Below, one piece after another: positions 26,276 to 35,502 of a stretch of DNA of 64,000 bases. The stretch is from Desulfosporosinus sp. I2. GTDB lineage: Bacteria; Bacillota; Desulfitobacteriia; Desulfitobacteriales; Desulfitobacteriaceae. Location: contig NZ_JYNH01000010.1 of assembly GCF_000960765.1 (NCBI RefSeq), positions 1-64,000 on the forward strand, read 5' to 3'. Under the pieces are notes generated by a model, which worked only from the letters and a program-made list of their open reading frames with translations, was not told the DNA's origin and made no database searches. The position numbers were made by a program, and so were the translations under genes. How positions within the stretch are numbered: the first letter of the stretch is position 1; each line of letters begins with the position of its first letter.

Positions 26276-27341
26276 GCGTTTCCACCCCCTGATCGCCATT
26301 GACCCAGCGTTTGACTTCTTCAAGAACTGCACGAGTGGTAGGGACCATTCCCCCGACACGCCCATATAGGTGAACTGGGACTTTAAACTCTAAGTTATAG
26401 CGAACATCTTCTACAAGTTGTCCCAGGCTCATCTCAACCGTAAGGACATTATGAGCATACTTACAGGCCTCTTGGAGGGCATTTTTGGGGAAGGGGAATA
26501 AGGAAATCGGCCGGAATAAACCTACCTTGATTCCTTGCGCTCTTGCTTGATCTACTACCGCTTTAGCAATCCTTGCTGAAGAACCGTAACCGACCAAAAC
26601 CAGTTCGGCATCGTCCGTCTTATAGTTTTCCCAGAGTACCTCTTTAGCCATTCGGTCATATTTTCGTTGCAGGTGCATGTTATGCTTTTCCAGTTCAAGT
26701 GGATCTAGAAATAAAGAGTTGATCAGATTGGGCTTCCGACCTTTCGCACCCGTCGTGGCCCATGGTTTCTCCATTTGTGAAGTTTTCTTTTCTTCTTTAA
26801 ATTCAACTGCTTCCATCATCTGTCCGAGAATGCCATCCCCTAGAATCATGACAGGATTTCGGTATTCGTCAGCAAGGTTAAAGGCTTTCTCCATGAGATT
26901 GGCCATTTCCTGAACAGAAGCTGGGGCGAGTACAAGCAATTTATAATCCCCATGCCCCCCTCCTTTCACTGCCTGAAAATAGTCTGATTGGGCAGGCTGA
27001 ATTCCACCAAGTCCTGGCCCCCCACGTTGCATATTTACTATAACACAAGGGAGCTCCGCTGCTGCAATATAGGAAATGCCTTCTTGTTTAAGGCTGATAC
27101 CAGGGCCTGATGAAGATGTCATCACTCGTGCTCCAGCCCCCGCTGCCCCGTAGACCATATTAATGGCTGCAATTTCAGATTCAGCCTGTACAAATACTCC
27201 TCCGACTTCCGGAAGGTGTTTCGCGAGATATTGCGGAATTTCGTTTTGAGGGGTAATCGGATACCCGAAAAAATAACGGCAGCCAGCTCTAATTGCAGCT
27301 TCGCCCAAAGCTTCATTTCCTTTCATAAGCACTTTCGCCAT
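26259..27341 (-). CDS. vorB: 2-oxoacid:ferredoxin oxidoreductase, alpha subunit (VorB-like)
   Basis: 360 aa. Opening KGNEALGEAAIRAGCRYFFGYPITPQNEI is typical of the alpha subunit of branched-chain 2-oxoacid (VOR) and 2-oxoglutarate ferredoxin oxidoreductases; ASGPGISLKQEGISYIAAAELPCVIVNMQRGGPG forms the conserved core. ATG overlaps the ferredoxin stop (TAATG). Pairing with leucine dehydrogenase favours 3-methyl-2-oxobutanoate/4-methyl-2-oxopentanoate as substrates; 2-oxoglutarate cannot be excluded by sequence alone. Confidence 0.9.
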   Translation of the reverse strand: MAKVLMKGNEALGEAAIRAGCRYFFGYPITPQNEIPQYLAKHLPEVGGVFVQAESEIAAINMVYGAAGAGARVMTSSSGPGISLKQEGISYIAAAELPCVIVNMQRGGPGLGGIQPAQSDYFQAVKGGGHGDYKLLVLAPASVQEMANLMEKAFNLADEYRNPVMILGDGILGQMMEAVEFKEEKKTSQMEKPWATTGAKGRKPNLINSLFLDPLELEKHNMHLQRKYDRMAKEVLWENYKTDDAELVLVGYGSSARIAKAVVDQARAQGIKVGLFRPISLFPFPKNALQEACKYAHNVLTVEMSLGQLVEDVRYNLEFKVPVHLYGRVGGMVPTTRAVLEEVKRWVNGDQGVETHENCL

Positions 27342-27556
27342 TACTTATTCTCCTCCTTTCGAACCGTAATCACTACATCTGGGCACATTCTGGCACAAAA
27401 TCCGCAAGATATGCACTCTTCTTGGTTTATTACAATGGCAGGATAAAAACCCATTGCATTTAAGCGATCGGCCATGCTAATAATGTGTTTTGGGCAAGCC
27501 TCTACACACAGTTCGCATCCTTTACAGCGGTCTTCATCAAACTCAACTTTTAGCAT
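27341..27556 (-). CDS. Ferredoxin-like delta subunit, two [4Fe-4S]
   Basis: 71 aa; two CxxCxxCxxxCP motifs (CKGCELCVEACP and CISCGFCARMCP) for two [4Fe-4S] clusters that pass electrons from the oxidoreductase to external ferredoxin. ATG 27556 with AAGGAGGAG. Immediately before alpha, overlapping by the TAATG junction, and 39 bases after leucine dehydrogenase. Confidence 0.93.
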   Translation of the reverse strand: MLKVEFDEDRCKGCELCVEACPKHIISMADRLNAMGFYPAIVINQEECISCGFCARMCPDVVITVRKEENK

Positions 27557-27595
27557 ATAAAGCTCCTCCTTGTCTATGCTGATCACTTTCGATGA

Positions 27596-28663
27596 TTAGC
27601 CTAAATAATTCGAGCGAATTCGTCCAATCCTCTCAATGCGTTGTTCAGCCATACGATCCGCTGCAATATAGGTAGGTATTTTAGACTCTTTGGCTATTTT
27701 AATGACTTTTGAGACATTATCATAAATCATTTCTACTTTTTTAAGGGCACGCTCATAATTATACCCTTCCAACTCATCTGCTACATTGATAACACCGCCA
27801 CTATTAATAACATAGTCAGGCGCATAAAGAATTCCCAGCTTATGCAGTCTATCTCCATGCTGTTCTTCTTTCAGTACATTATTGGCCGCACCCGCGATCA
27901 CTTGAAATTTAAATTGTGGAATTGTTTCATCATTTACCACTGCTCCCATGGCACAGGGCGCAAAGACATCCGCTTCAACACCAAAGATTTCTTCTGGACG
28001 GACGGCAATCGCTCCTAGTTCGTCAACCACACGTTTTATAAGTTCATCATGAATATCCGTAACAATAAGTTTGGCACCCTCTCCGTGCAAGTGTTTTGCC
28101 AAATAATAGCCGACATGCCCGAGCCCTTGAATGGCAATGGTTTTGCCTTTCAAAGAATCGCTGCCGAAGGCTTCCATCGCGGCAGCTTTCATTCCCCGCC
28201 ATACTCCACGCGCTGTCATCGGGGAAGGGTCTCCGGAAGCGCCATAGGAAGAGGACACTCCTGTCACAAAATCGGTCTCTAAATGCACCCAATCCATATC
28301 TTGGACAGAAGTGCCTACATCTTCAGCAGTGATGTAACGACCGTTTAGTGATTGAACATAACGGCCAAAGGCTCGGAATAATTCTTCATTTTTTTGAGTT
28401 CGAGAATCCCCAATAATTACCGTTTTTCCGCCACCAAGATTTAAACCCGCGGCTGAATTTTTATACGTCATTCCTCTAGCAAGCCTTAATGCATCAAAAA
28501 TCGCATCTTCTTCGCAGGCATAATTCCACATTCGCGTTCCGCCTAAAGCCGGTCCTAAAGTAGTGTCATGAATGCAGATAATCGCTTTTAGACCAGACGT
28601 TCGATCTTGACAAATAACAAGCTGTTCGTAATCATACTTTCGCAGGTATTCAAAAATCTCCAT
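27596..28663 (-). CDS. bcd: Leucine/branched-chain amino-acid dehydrogenase
   Basis: 355 aa Glu/Leu/Phe/Val dehydrogenase family. Deaminates leucine, valine and isoleucine to 2-oxoacids with NAD+. Substrate pocket [14 protein letters not shown], catalytic Lys region [17 protein letters not shown]-binding [14 protein letters not shown], and AANNVL. First gene of the operon with ferredoxin and alpha/beta/gamma oxidoreductase, so its product is the substrate of the next enzyme. Preceded by a sigma-54 promoter; regulated by the neighbouring activator. Confidence 0.94.
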   Translation of the reverse strand: MEIFEYLRKYDYEQLVICQDRTSGLKAIICIHDTTLGPALGGTRMWNYACEEDAIFDALRLARGMTYKNSAAGLNLGGGKTVIIGDSRTQKNEELFRAFGRYVQSLNGRYITAEDVGTSVQDMDWVHLETDFVTGVSSSYGASGDPSPMTARGVWRGMKAAAMEAFGSDSLKGKTIAIQGLGHVGYYLAKHLHGEGAKLIVTDIHDELIKRVVDELGAIAVRPEEIFGVEADVFAPCAMGAVVNDETIPQFKFQVIAGAANNVLKEEQHGDRLHKLGILYAPDYVINSGGVINVADELEGYNYERALKKVEMIYDNVSKVIKIAKESKIPTYIAADRMAEQRIERIGRIRSNYLG

Positions 28664-28730
28664 GTTATTTCCCCCTTAGGTCTTTTTACTATCCTCAATC
28701 CCAAACATTCTCCAGACACTTTTCTATTAA

Positions 28731-28746
28731 TGCAATAACAGTGCCA
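28731..28746 (-). promoter_or_regulatory. Sigma-54 (-24/-12) promoter of the leucine dehydrogenase operon
   Basis: Minus strand TGGCAC-TGTTA-TTGCA, an exact match to TGGCAC-N5-TTGCW, 68 bases before the dehydrogenase start and next to a sigma-54 activator gene. Confidence 0.92.
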
Positions 28747-28925
28747 GAACCTTCGAAATTTTCAATTTAAATAGTTTCCTATTTTTTAATTTCCCGACAC
28801 CTGTACTTCTATGATTGGGGTGGGCTCTTCACCTCGTATTGTCCCTTTTGGGATAGTCGTCTTGAGATTGAGGGATACGTATCAACGAGAATCCAAGTAA
28901 ACGACCTAATTATTGCGCAAAAAAA

Positions 28926-28983
28926 TTCATGGTCTGCAGTAATTTGCCAGCAATAAATTGCTAGCAAATTTGCAAACCATGAA
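28926..28983. repeat. 58-base dyad with two TTGC(C/T)(A)GCAA palindromes; terminator and/or activator site
   Basis: TTCATGGT...TGCA and its inverted copy TGCA...ACCATGAA enclose two near-identical palindromes, TTGCCAGCAA and TTGCTAGCAA, 14 bases centre to centre. On the minus strand it is followed by seven T, so it can terminate the regulator transcript. It also lies about 190-240 bases upstream of the sigma-54 promoter, the usual distance of an enhancer site. Which role applies is inference. Confidence 0.6.
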
Positions 28984-29004
28984 ATAAACTTGTTCAACAT
29001 TATT

Positions 29005-30735
29005 TTAGATAAGAGCATGCCGCTCAAGTTTGTAATAGAAATTGCGTATGGACATTTTCAGTTCCTGAGCCGCCTTCGTTTTATTACCTCCATTTCTTTG
29101 AAGTGTAACAATAAGAATAGCACGTTCCCATTGCCGTTGCAGTCCTTCGAACCCACCATCCTCCATTGTCAAAGAAGTTGGCATCGAGTTAACGAGACCC
29201 ATTTCCGAATAATTGACATTTGGAAAGGCTAAGACCGGAAGATGCTGTAACTCAACAACTGTTTCCCCTATTCGCATATTAATGATTGCTCGACCTAATA
29301 TATTTTCTAATTCTCGAACATTTCCCGGCCAATGATAACCCATCAGAATTTGTAACGCTTCATCACTGACCTTCTCAACACAACGGCCGTAGTCCTGATT
29401 AAAGCTCCCAATAAGGTGGTGAACGAGTAAGGGGATATCGTCCCTTCGCTGCCTCAACGGCGGAATAATGATCGGAATTACATTTAAACGATAATACAAA
29501 TCTTCGCGAAATTTACCAGCTCGTAAAGCGGCTTCTAAATTTGCGTTAGTGGCTGCTATGATCCGAACATCTATATTAAACGAACGATTATCTCCAACTT
29601 TCACGATTTCCCGTTCTTGTAGCACCCGCAAGAGCTTAGCTTGAAGGTTTAGACTGATTTCACCAATCTCATCAAGAAAAATAGTGCCTCCGTTGGCTTC
29701 TTCAAACAACCCCGCTTTCCCACCACGTTTGGCTCCAGTAAAAGCTCCCTCTACATAACCAAACAGTTCACTCTCCAGAAGCCCCTCCGCTAAAGCGGAG
29801 CAATTGACTCGAATGAATTGTCCTTTCTGTCGTTCACTTGAACGGTGAATTGCATGCGCAAACAGTTCTTTACCAGTCCCACTTTCTCCACGCAGCAGGA
29901 CAGTTGCCGGCGTTACTGCAGCGCGCCCTGCTTGTTCGATGGCTGCTTTAATAACATCACTTTGACCGATGATATCACTAAACGTATATTTTGCTTCCAA
30001 ATGGCGAATTAATCGCTTTGCTCTTTCTAGCTCCTCCGAGAGCTTATGGATCTCAGAGATATCATGAAGCACACCAACAGTTCCCCTCAACTGACCAGAT
30101 ACAATAATCGGAGCAACATTTACAATCACTTCTTTACGTTTAGGTCCCACTTTCATAAAAACTCCTTTAACAGGAAGATGGGTTTTCAAGACCTGGATAT
30201 GCATACTTTCTCCTTCTGCAATGTCAACAGTAGGAGGTTTACCAATGACCTCATTCGCATTAAGACCTGTCAATCGAGTGTATGCCGGGTTAATCAATAA
30301 TCCAAGACCCTTTTCGTCTACTACAGAAATGGCATCCTGAGTGGAATCAATGATGGCGGAAAGCAGAATACGCACTTCTTGAAGAGAGTTTACTTTGGCT
30401 CTTAGCTCGTCAAATTCCGTCATATCTTGTAAAAAAGCAACCGCTCCGATAACGCGGCCTTGATCATCTTGATAGGGTACCCTACTGGCTATAAACATCT
30501 TTGAACCGACTCGGTTAAATCTATTGAATTCAACCGTTTGAGAATCTCGAATATTCGGGAGAGAATCATCCGGTAAGATTTGCCATAAATCCTTGCCTAT
30601 GATTTCTTCAACGGACAGCTCCAATAGCTTGGCTGCCAGCGGACTACAGATCACAATTTCATTTAAGAGGTTGATACCTATGATCGCATGTTCCCTTTCT
30701 TCTGCCATTCTCTCCAGCTCTCGACGTATAAACAT
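29005..30735 (-). CDS. Sigma-54-dependent transcriptional activator, PAS-AAA+-Fis (BkdR-like)
   Basis: 576 aa. Two PAS domains (about 15-110 and 125-230), central AAA+ ATPase with Walker A GESGTGKE, the sigma-54 contact loop GAFTGA, Walker [10 protein letters not shown] and the Arg-finger region, and a C-terminal Fis-type HTH ([20 protein letters not shown]). Domain plan and neighbours match BkdR, which controls branched-chain amino-acid catabolism in Bacillus. Adjacent to the sigma-54 promoter of the leucine dehydrogenase operon. The PAS ligand is unknown. Confidence 0.92.
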   Translation of the reverse strand: MFIRRELERMAEEREHAIIGINLLNEIVICSPLAAKLLELSVEEIIGKDLWQILPDDSLPNIRDSQTVEFNRFNRVGSKMFIASRVPYQDDQGRVIGAVAFLQDMTEFDELRAKVNSLQEVRILLSAIIDSTQDAISVVDEKGLGLLINPAYTRLTGLNANEVIGKPPTVDIAEGESMHIQVLKTHLPVKGVFMKVGPKRKEVIVNVAPIIVSGQLRGTVGVLHDISEIHKLSEELERAKRLIRHLEAKYTFSDIIGQSDVIKAAIEQAGRAAVTPATVLLRGESGTGKELFAHAIHRSSERQKGQFIRVNCSALAEGLLESELFGYVEGAFTGAKRGGKAGLFEEANGGTIFLDEIGEISLNLQAKLLRVLQEREIVKVGDNRSFNIDVRIIAATNANLEAALRAGKFREDLYYRLNVIPIIIPPLRQRRDDIPLLVHHLIGSFNQDYGRCVEKVSDEALQILMGYHWPGNVRELENILGRAIINMRIGETVVELQHLPVLAFPNVNYSEMGLVNSMPTSLTMEDGGFEGLQRQWERAILIVTLQRNGGNKTKAAQELKMSIRNFYYKLERHALI

Positions 30736-30864
30736 CTCTACTCCGCCTTCCGACTATAACCTTTCGTTATATATCCATAAGTTCTCTCTTTATATGCAAA
30801 ATCCTTCTTGGCAATACTTTGCAGGTTAATTTTTTAAAAATAATTCTTGAATGGAAATTAAAAA

Positions 30865-30900
30865 AGCACCCTATACCCCGTCGTGCGGGTATAGGGTGCT
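30865..30900 (-). terminator. Intrinsic terminator of the chemoreceptor gene
   Basis: AGCACCCTATACCC / GGGTATAGGGTGCT, 14-bp perfect stem with 8-base loop; minus strand continues TTTTTTAATT. Confidence 0.92.
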
Positions 30901-30914
30901 TACATAATGCTGCG

Positions 30915-32708
30915 TTAAATTTTAAAACTAGCAATTGCAGATTGTAATGTATTACCCAATCCTGCTAATGAAGCAGCCGATTCAGCGATTTGCTCGGTTA
31001 TAGCACTTTGTTCTTCCGTACTGGCTGATGCTTCCTCTGCCGCAGCAGCAGTTCCTTCGGCCACTGCAGAAATGGAGGCTATTGTTTCAGTGATTCCCTT
31101 TGCGGACGTATCAATTTGCTCTGCCGAAACATTCACCGCCCCAATTTTTTCTACCATATCACCTACAGACCCAGAAATTTCATGGAAGATTTGATCTGTA
31201 CGAATCACCGCAGAATTTTGTCCTTCGACAATTTGCCGGGTATTATCCATCTCACGAGCAGCATCTTCGGCGCCAGCTTGAATTTTTTGTAAGATCACGG
31301 CAATTTCATGGGTAGATTGCGCAGACCCTTCGGCTAATTTTCTAACTTCCTCTGCCACAACCGCAAAGCCACGTCCTTGTTCGCCGGCACGTGCGGCTTC
31401 AATTGCAGCATTTAAGGCTAAAAGATTTGTTTGACCAGCAATCGCCGAGATAGTTTCTAATATCCGTCCAACCTCATGTGATTGATTTACTAAATCCTCA
31501 GTAGCTCTGACAACCTTTTCCGTTGCGGCTATATTCTCTTTCATTTTCTCATTTTGATTCTGTATAGCACTAAAACCGTCTTCAACAAGTACTTGAGCTT
31601 GTTCCGAACTTCTAGCAATTTCTTCAATTCTTTGTGTTACATCACTAATAGAACAGGTAATGTTTTCAACCATACGGGCAGCTTCTTGGGCCTGTATGGC
31701 TTGTTCGCTAGCACCCTGAGCCATATTTTGTACTGTGAATGCAACTTGTTCGACAGACTTTGTTGCTTCGGTAGTCGAAGCACTCATTTCTTGGGCCGAA
31801 GTAGCAATCTGCAAAGCGCTTTCTTTTGAGCGTTGAATCAAAGAGCGAAGGTTTTCTTTCATTCGATTGACAGAGTCAACCATCATACCTATTTCATCCC
31901 GTCCATTGATTTCAATATGATCAAACGTAAAATCTCCTTTGGCAATCCTCTCCATTGTTCCCGAAACCTTTGCTAAAGGATTGGCAATCATGCGTGATAA
32001 AACTAAAGCGACTAACAGCCCCCATAAAATACCTACAATCGTAATAATTCCTAAGCTAATTTGTGCTCTTTTGCTCGCCATTTGTGATTGGTTTAAGGCA
32101 CTTTGGGTAATTCGATCTATTTCTTGGCGGATATCATTATTTACAGCTCGAAAGCCATCCGTTGTTGCCTTTGTACTCCCGATTTTTAAACGTGCGCTAA
32201 CCATATCGCCTTGCTGAACTAATTCAATTTGCTGAAGAAAATATACTTGAGCCTGATCAATTAATGGTTGTCCACGCTCCATTAATTCAGCCATCCCGGG
32301 ATGTGACGGCAGATAGACAGCAATTTTATCTAAATCTTTTTGAATTTCATCTTTTCCCGCAGAGTAAGAGGCCAAATAATTGACATCACCACTCACAACA
32401 TATCCTCTTACTCCTGATTCTTCATTGACTAATTGAGTAAACAGGTCTTCCGCTAATCTCCCTAGAGGCATCGCATCTTGTGCAATTGCTGCTGTAGCCT
32501 TTTCCATTTGCATATTCTGATAGAGGGAAAAACCTGAGGAAAATATCATCATCAATAAAACAAGTCCAAAGCCCAAAATAAGTTTTCCACGCAGCTTCAT
32601 ATCTTTAAGAAAAGCTCGCTTGCTGTTGCTTTTTTCGAAAGTTGGCTTAAATTGACCTACATTCGATGTGCGTTCAGTTGGGTCTGTAACCACTGACATC
32701 CTTTCCAT
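30915..32708 (-). CDS. Methyl-accepting chemotaxis protein
   Basis: About 597 aa. N-terminal membrane segment ([18 protein letters not shown]), periplasmic CHASE3-like helical sensor (about 60-200), second membrane segment ([19 protein letters not shown]), HAMP, and the signalling domain with the conserved hairpin tip [20 protein letters not shown]...[15 protein letters not shown]. Start is uncertain: AAGGAG lies too close to ATG 32720 and 12 bases before ATG 32708. Ligand not predictable. Monocistronic, with its own terminator. Confidence 0.93.
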   Translation of the reverse strand: MERMSVVTDPTERTSNVGQFKPTFEKSNSKRAFLKDMKLRGKLILGFGLVLLMMIFSSGFSLYQNMQMEKATAAIAQDAMPLGRLAEDLFTQLVNEESGVRGYVVSGDVNYLASYSAGKDEIQKDLDKIAVYLPSHPGMAELMERGQPLIDQAQVYFLQQIELVQQGDMVSARLKIGSTKATTDGFRAVNNDIRQEIDRITQSALNQSQMASKRAQISLGIITIVGILWGLLVALVLSRMIANPLAKVSGTMERIAKGDFTFDHIEINGRDEIGMMVDSVNRMKENLRSLIQRSKESALQIATSAQEMSASTTEATKSVEQVAFTVQNMAQGASEQAIQAQEAARMVENITCSISDVTQRIEEIARSSEQAQVLVEDGFSAIQNQNEKMKENIAATEKVVRATEDLVNQSHEVGRILETISAIAGQTNLLALNAAIEAARAGEQGRGFAVVAEEVRKLAEGSAQSTHEIAVILQKIQAGAEDAAREMDNTRQIVEGQNSAVIRTDQIFHEISGSVGDMVEKIGAVNVSAEQIDTSAKGITETIASISAVAEGTAAAAEEASASTEEQSAITEQIAESAASLAGLGNTLQSAIASFKI

Positions 32709-32809
32709 ATTTAAATACATCTCCTTAATGTCTATAAGTCATTTAATCACTATATATGAAAAACACCCCCATAATCATAGAGATGTTTAACGGACAGAAG
32801 TTTGTTATA

Positions 32810-33634
32810 TTAATACATCATCGACATACGCAATTTATCAGCAACCATCGCCACAAATTCAGAATTCGTCGGTTTACCACGATCTACATTAATGGTATAG
32901 CCAAAAAAACGGTTCATAAAATCAACGTTACCACGGTCCCAAGCTAATTCAATGGCATGTCGTATTGCCCGTTCGACACGGCTGGGAGTTGTTTGATATT
33001 TTTGGGCAATCATGGGATAAAGTTCTTTCGTAACAGCTCCAAGTAATGAAACTTCCAAAACGACGCTTACAATGGCATCCCGCAAATATTGATACCCTTT
33101 TACATGAGCAGGTACCCCCATCTGGTGTATCATTCGCGTAACTTCAACTTCGAGATTTTTGGTCGTTGGAGGTAAAATCCCATTGAAATTCTGCGAATTC
33201 GAATTAGAACTGTATTTGTCACTAACAGTATTATTATGTGGTATATTCATAGTGTTGGAAAAATCATCTTGTAGCTGACGAATACGTTTACCCAAGATAT
33301 CTAAATCAAATGGTTTCAATATGTAATAATTTGCGCCAAGATTAACTGCTCGTTGTGTCATCGCTTCTTGCCCAAATGCAGTTAAAATAATGATTTTTGG
33401 TCTTATTGGTGCGTTTTGAAGTTTCTCGAGTACTCCCAAACCATCAAGATGAGGCATAATAATATCCAATAAAACTACTTGAGGTTCTTCCCGTGCTATT
33501 AATTCCAAAGCTTCATTTCCATGATATGCAACCCCTACAAGGGTCATATCCTCTTGCCGTTCGATAAATTCTTTGACAATCTCAACAAATTCCCGGTTGT
33601 CATCCGCCAATAAGACTCGTATAGGCCTTTGCAT
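32810..33634 (-). CDS. spo0A: Sporulation master regulator Spo0A
   Basis: 274 aa response regulator. Receiver with ADDN acidic pocket, phospho-Asp in [13 protein letters not shown] and LKPFD, a Q/N/S-rich linker (about 130-155), and the Spo0A-specific C-terminal DNA-binding domain ([54 protein letters not shown]). Start ATG after GAGGGGGAT. spoIVB lies directly upstream on the same strand as in all spore formers, separated by a terminator. Confidence 0.98.
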   Translation of the reverse strand: MQRPIRVLLADDNREFVEIVKEFIERQEDMTLVGVAYHGNEALELIAREEPQVVLLDIIMPHLDGLGVLEKLQNAPIRPKIIILTAFGQEAMTQRAVNLGANYYILKPFDLDILGKRIRQLQDDFSNTMNIPHNNTVSDKYSSNSNSQNFNGILPPTTKNLEVEVTRMIHQMGVPAHVKGYQYLRDAIVSVVLEVSLLGAVTKELYPMIAQKYQTTPSRVERAIRHAIELAWDRGNVDFMNRFFGYTINVDRGKPTNSEFVAMVADKLRMSMMY

Positions 33635-33673
33635 TTCCCAGGATCCCCCTCATTTCAGCCGTATTAAATTTAT

Positions 33674-33702
33674 ATTTTCGACAATTGTTTCCATACTCCT
33701 TC
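33674..33702 (-). promoter_or_regulatory. Sigma-H promoter of spo0A overlapping a 0A box
   Basis: Minus strand GAAGGAGTA (plus 33694-33702), 11-base spacer, GTCGAAAAT (33674-33682): one mismatch per element to the sigma-H consensus. The -10 region contains TTGTCGAAAA, a full match to the Spo0A box TGTCGAA. About 40-68 bases before the start codon, as for the sporulation promoter of Bacillus spo0A. Confidence 0.65.
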
Positions 33703-33747
33703 TTTTATTTGATAGAAATGTTAGTTTTTATTAAATAAAGTGAACTT

Positions 33748-33893
33748 GTTCAGCTAAAGCTGAACATCGAGACTTCGGTGGGGGACTCTACAAGCGTTCC
33801 TATTAGGAAAGGCTGCTCGGCGATACTCCCCATTTGAGGCTATCGTCACCGAAGCAGAATATAGAACACCCACTTATAGAATTGGGTGTCTTA
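33748..33893 (+). repeat. Structured hairpin element, copy 1 (IS200/IS605-like remnant or RNA)
   Basis: Series of stems: GTTCAGC/GCTGAAC, an outer CTTCGGTG (33773)/CACCGAAG (33847) stem that encloses TTCCTATTAGGAA and CGATA..TATCG hairpins, and a terminal ACACCCACTT/AATTGGGTGT hairpin. It shares AGCTAAAGCT..ATCGAG.CTTC and GAACxCCCACTT..GGGxGTCTTAAA with copy 2 at 46019-46097. The layout resembles the ends of IS200/IS605 elements. It lies between the spoIVB terminator and the spo0A promoter; no transposase gene is present. Confidence 0.5.
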
Positions 33894-33918
33894 AACGTGG
33901 ATCAACTATTTTAAAATA

Positions 33919-33957
33919 AAATGAGTAACTATTTTTAAAAAATAGTTACTCATTTTG
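33919..33957. terminator. Bidirectional intrinsic terminator after spoIVB
   Basis: AAAATGAGTAACTATTTTT / AAAAATAGTTACTCATTTT, a near-perfect long stem with a U-tract in both directions, directly after the spoIVB stop. Confidence 0.88.
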
Positions 33958-33977
33958 AATATTCCATTCCGATCTCT

Positions 33978-35258
33978 CTATGCGGCTTCATTTTTATTCA
34001 TTTGTTTTGCATCATTGAGCATGTTTTGAATGAAGACACCATAACCTCGCTGGCTATCATTCACAAAAACATGAGTTATTGCTCCAATTAGTTTACCATC
34101 TTGAATTATTGGACTACCACTCATTCCTTGGATAATTCCCCCTGTCAAATCTAAAAGTCTTGGATCTGTGACACGCACAATCATATTTTTGCTATCTGTC
34201 CGATTATGCATAACACGATCAATATTAACCTCGAATTCCTCAATTTTTTCCCCCTTTATTACAGTATAAATCTTAGCTGGCCCTACTTTAATTTCAGATT
34301 CCCATCCTACAGGGATAGCCTCTTTGAAATAAGTGTTTTCAATTTGACCATTCATCGTACCGAAGATCCCAGTCAAGGTATTCTTTTCAATGGTTCCACT
34401 GAAGATCGAATTTGAGATAAAGGATCCTATTTTCTCTCCGGGATGTCCGCGTCTTCCCTTTTCAATCGCATAAATTGTAGAGGCAATTATCTTACCTTTT
34501 GAAACTTCAATTTTCTGGTTGGTATCTGCATCCGTAATTACGTGGCCAAGTGCTCCATATTGTTTAGAAACTGGGTCAAAAAAAGAGAGAGTCCCCACTC
34601 CGGCTGCTTCATCGCGAACAAATAAGCCCATTCGATAGCGAGCAGTCTCAGCACAATAGATTGGTTTTACAATTTTTTCCAATGTTTGCTCTTGATGTTT
34701 AAATAATACGCTGACGCTTCCTTTTTGTTCTCCGGCAGAATTAATGGCATTAGAAACTTCTTGATCTGTTCTAACTTCTTGATTATTCACTTTCAAGAGA
34801 ATATCCCCAACTTCTATACCTGCTTCTTTAGCGGGGTAGACCTTTTTTCCACTCTTGTCTAAAACAGGAGATTGGCCCACAACCATAACACCTTTAGTTT
34901 GTAAAGTTACTCCAATAGAATGTCCGCCTGGCATCAATTTCATAGGTTTCATCACTTGAATTTCACTAGTTTTTAACGGAAAAATCCCAAAAAGTTTGTA
35001 CGCAACATCTAATTTTTCTGACATCTGAGAATGGGATCCCGAGGTTACTGAAATAGTTTGCCTTGACGGTATTTTTTCGACTTGAATAATATTGGACCAA
35101 ATTCCTTTGAATTCTGACTCTACTTGGCTTACTTGAGATTTATGAAGCTCGGGTAAATTTACTAATAATTGAAGGAAGGTGCAACACAAGAGACTGATTA
35201 ATAATAAGATGCTTCTTTTTTTCACTCTCTTATCATCCTCCACTCTAATTCTCCCCAT
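33978..35258 (-). CDS. spoIVB: SpoIVB serine peptidase
   Basis: 426 aa. N-terminal membrane segment (SILLLISLLCCTFLQLLV), a PDZ domain (about 130-200: AGIEVGDILLKVNNQEVR) and a trypsin-like S55 peptidase domain with His in YGALGHVITDAD and Ser in QGMSGSPIIQDG. Secreted from the forespore, it cleaves SpoIVFA to trigger pro-sigma-K processing. ATG 35258 with AAGGA. Sits upstream of spo0A as usual. Confidence 0.96.
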   Translation of the reverse strand: MGRIRVEDDKRVKKRSILLLISLLCCTFLQLLVNLPELHKSQVSQVESEFKGIWSNIIQVEKIPSRQTISVTSGSHSQMSEKLDVAYKLFGIFPLKTSEIQVMKPMKLMPGGHSIGVTLQTKGVMVVGQSPVLDKSGKKVYPAKEAGIEVGDILLKVNNQEVRTDQEVSNAINSAGEQKGSVSVLFKHQEQTLEKIVKPIYCAETARYRMGLFVRDEAAGVGTLSFFDPVSKQYGALGHVITDADTNQKIEVSKGKIIASTIYAIEKGRRGHPGEKIGSFISNSIFSGTIEKNTLTGIFGTMNGQIENTYFKEAIPVGWESEIKVGPAKIYTVIKGEKIEEFEVNIDRVMHNRTDSKNMIVRVTDPRLLDLTGGIIQGMSGSPIIQDGKLIGAITHVFVNDSQRGYGVFIQNMLNDAKQMNKNEAA

Positions 35259-35411
35259 TTTCTTCCTTTTCCTCTTGTTAGAGTATCCTATAATAAGCAA
35301 AGTGAAGGTTTTTGGATTTTAAATCCTAAGCTTAAATTGTCCAAATTCAAAGTGTTTCATCCTGCTAAATCAGTTCCATATTTTCTAAAACAACGGCAAT
35401 TTAGACAAAAA

Positions 35412-35436
35412 AAGACTGCATAATTTTAGCAGTCTT
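35412..35436 (-). terminator. Intrinsic terminator of recN
   Basis: AAGACTGC / GCAGTCTT stem with a 9-base loop; minus strand continues TTTTTTT. Confidence 0.85.
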
Positions 35437-35502
35437 ATCTCTTGAATCAATTAATCAGCAATTTTTAACGTTATTAAATGTGGTTTATGCGTTAGCTAAT
35501 CT

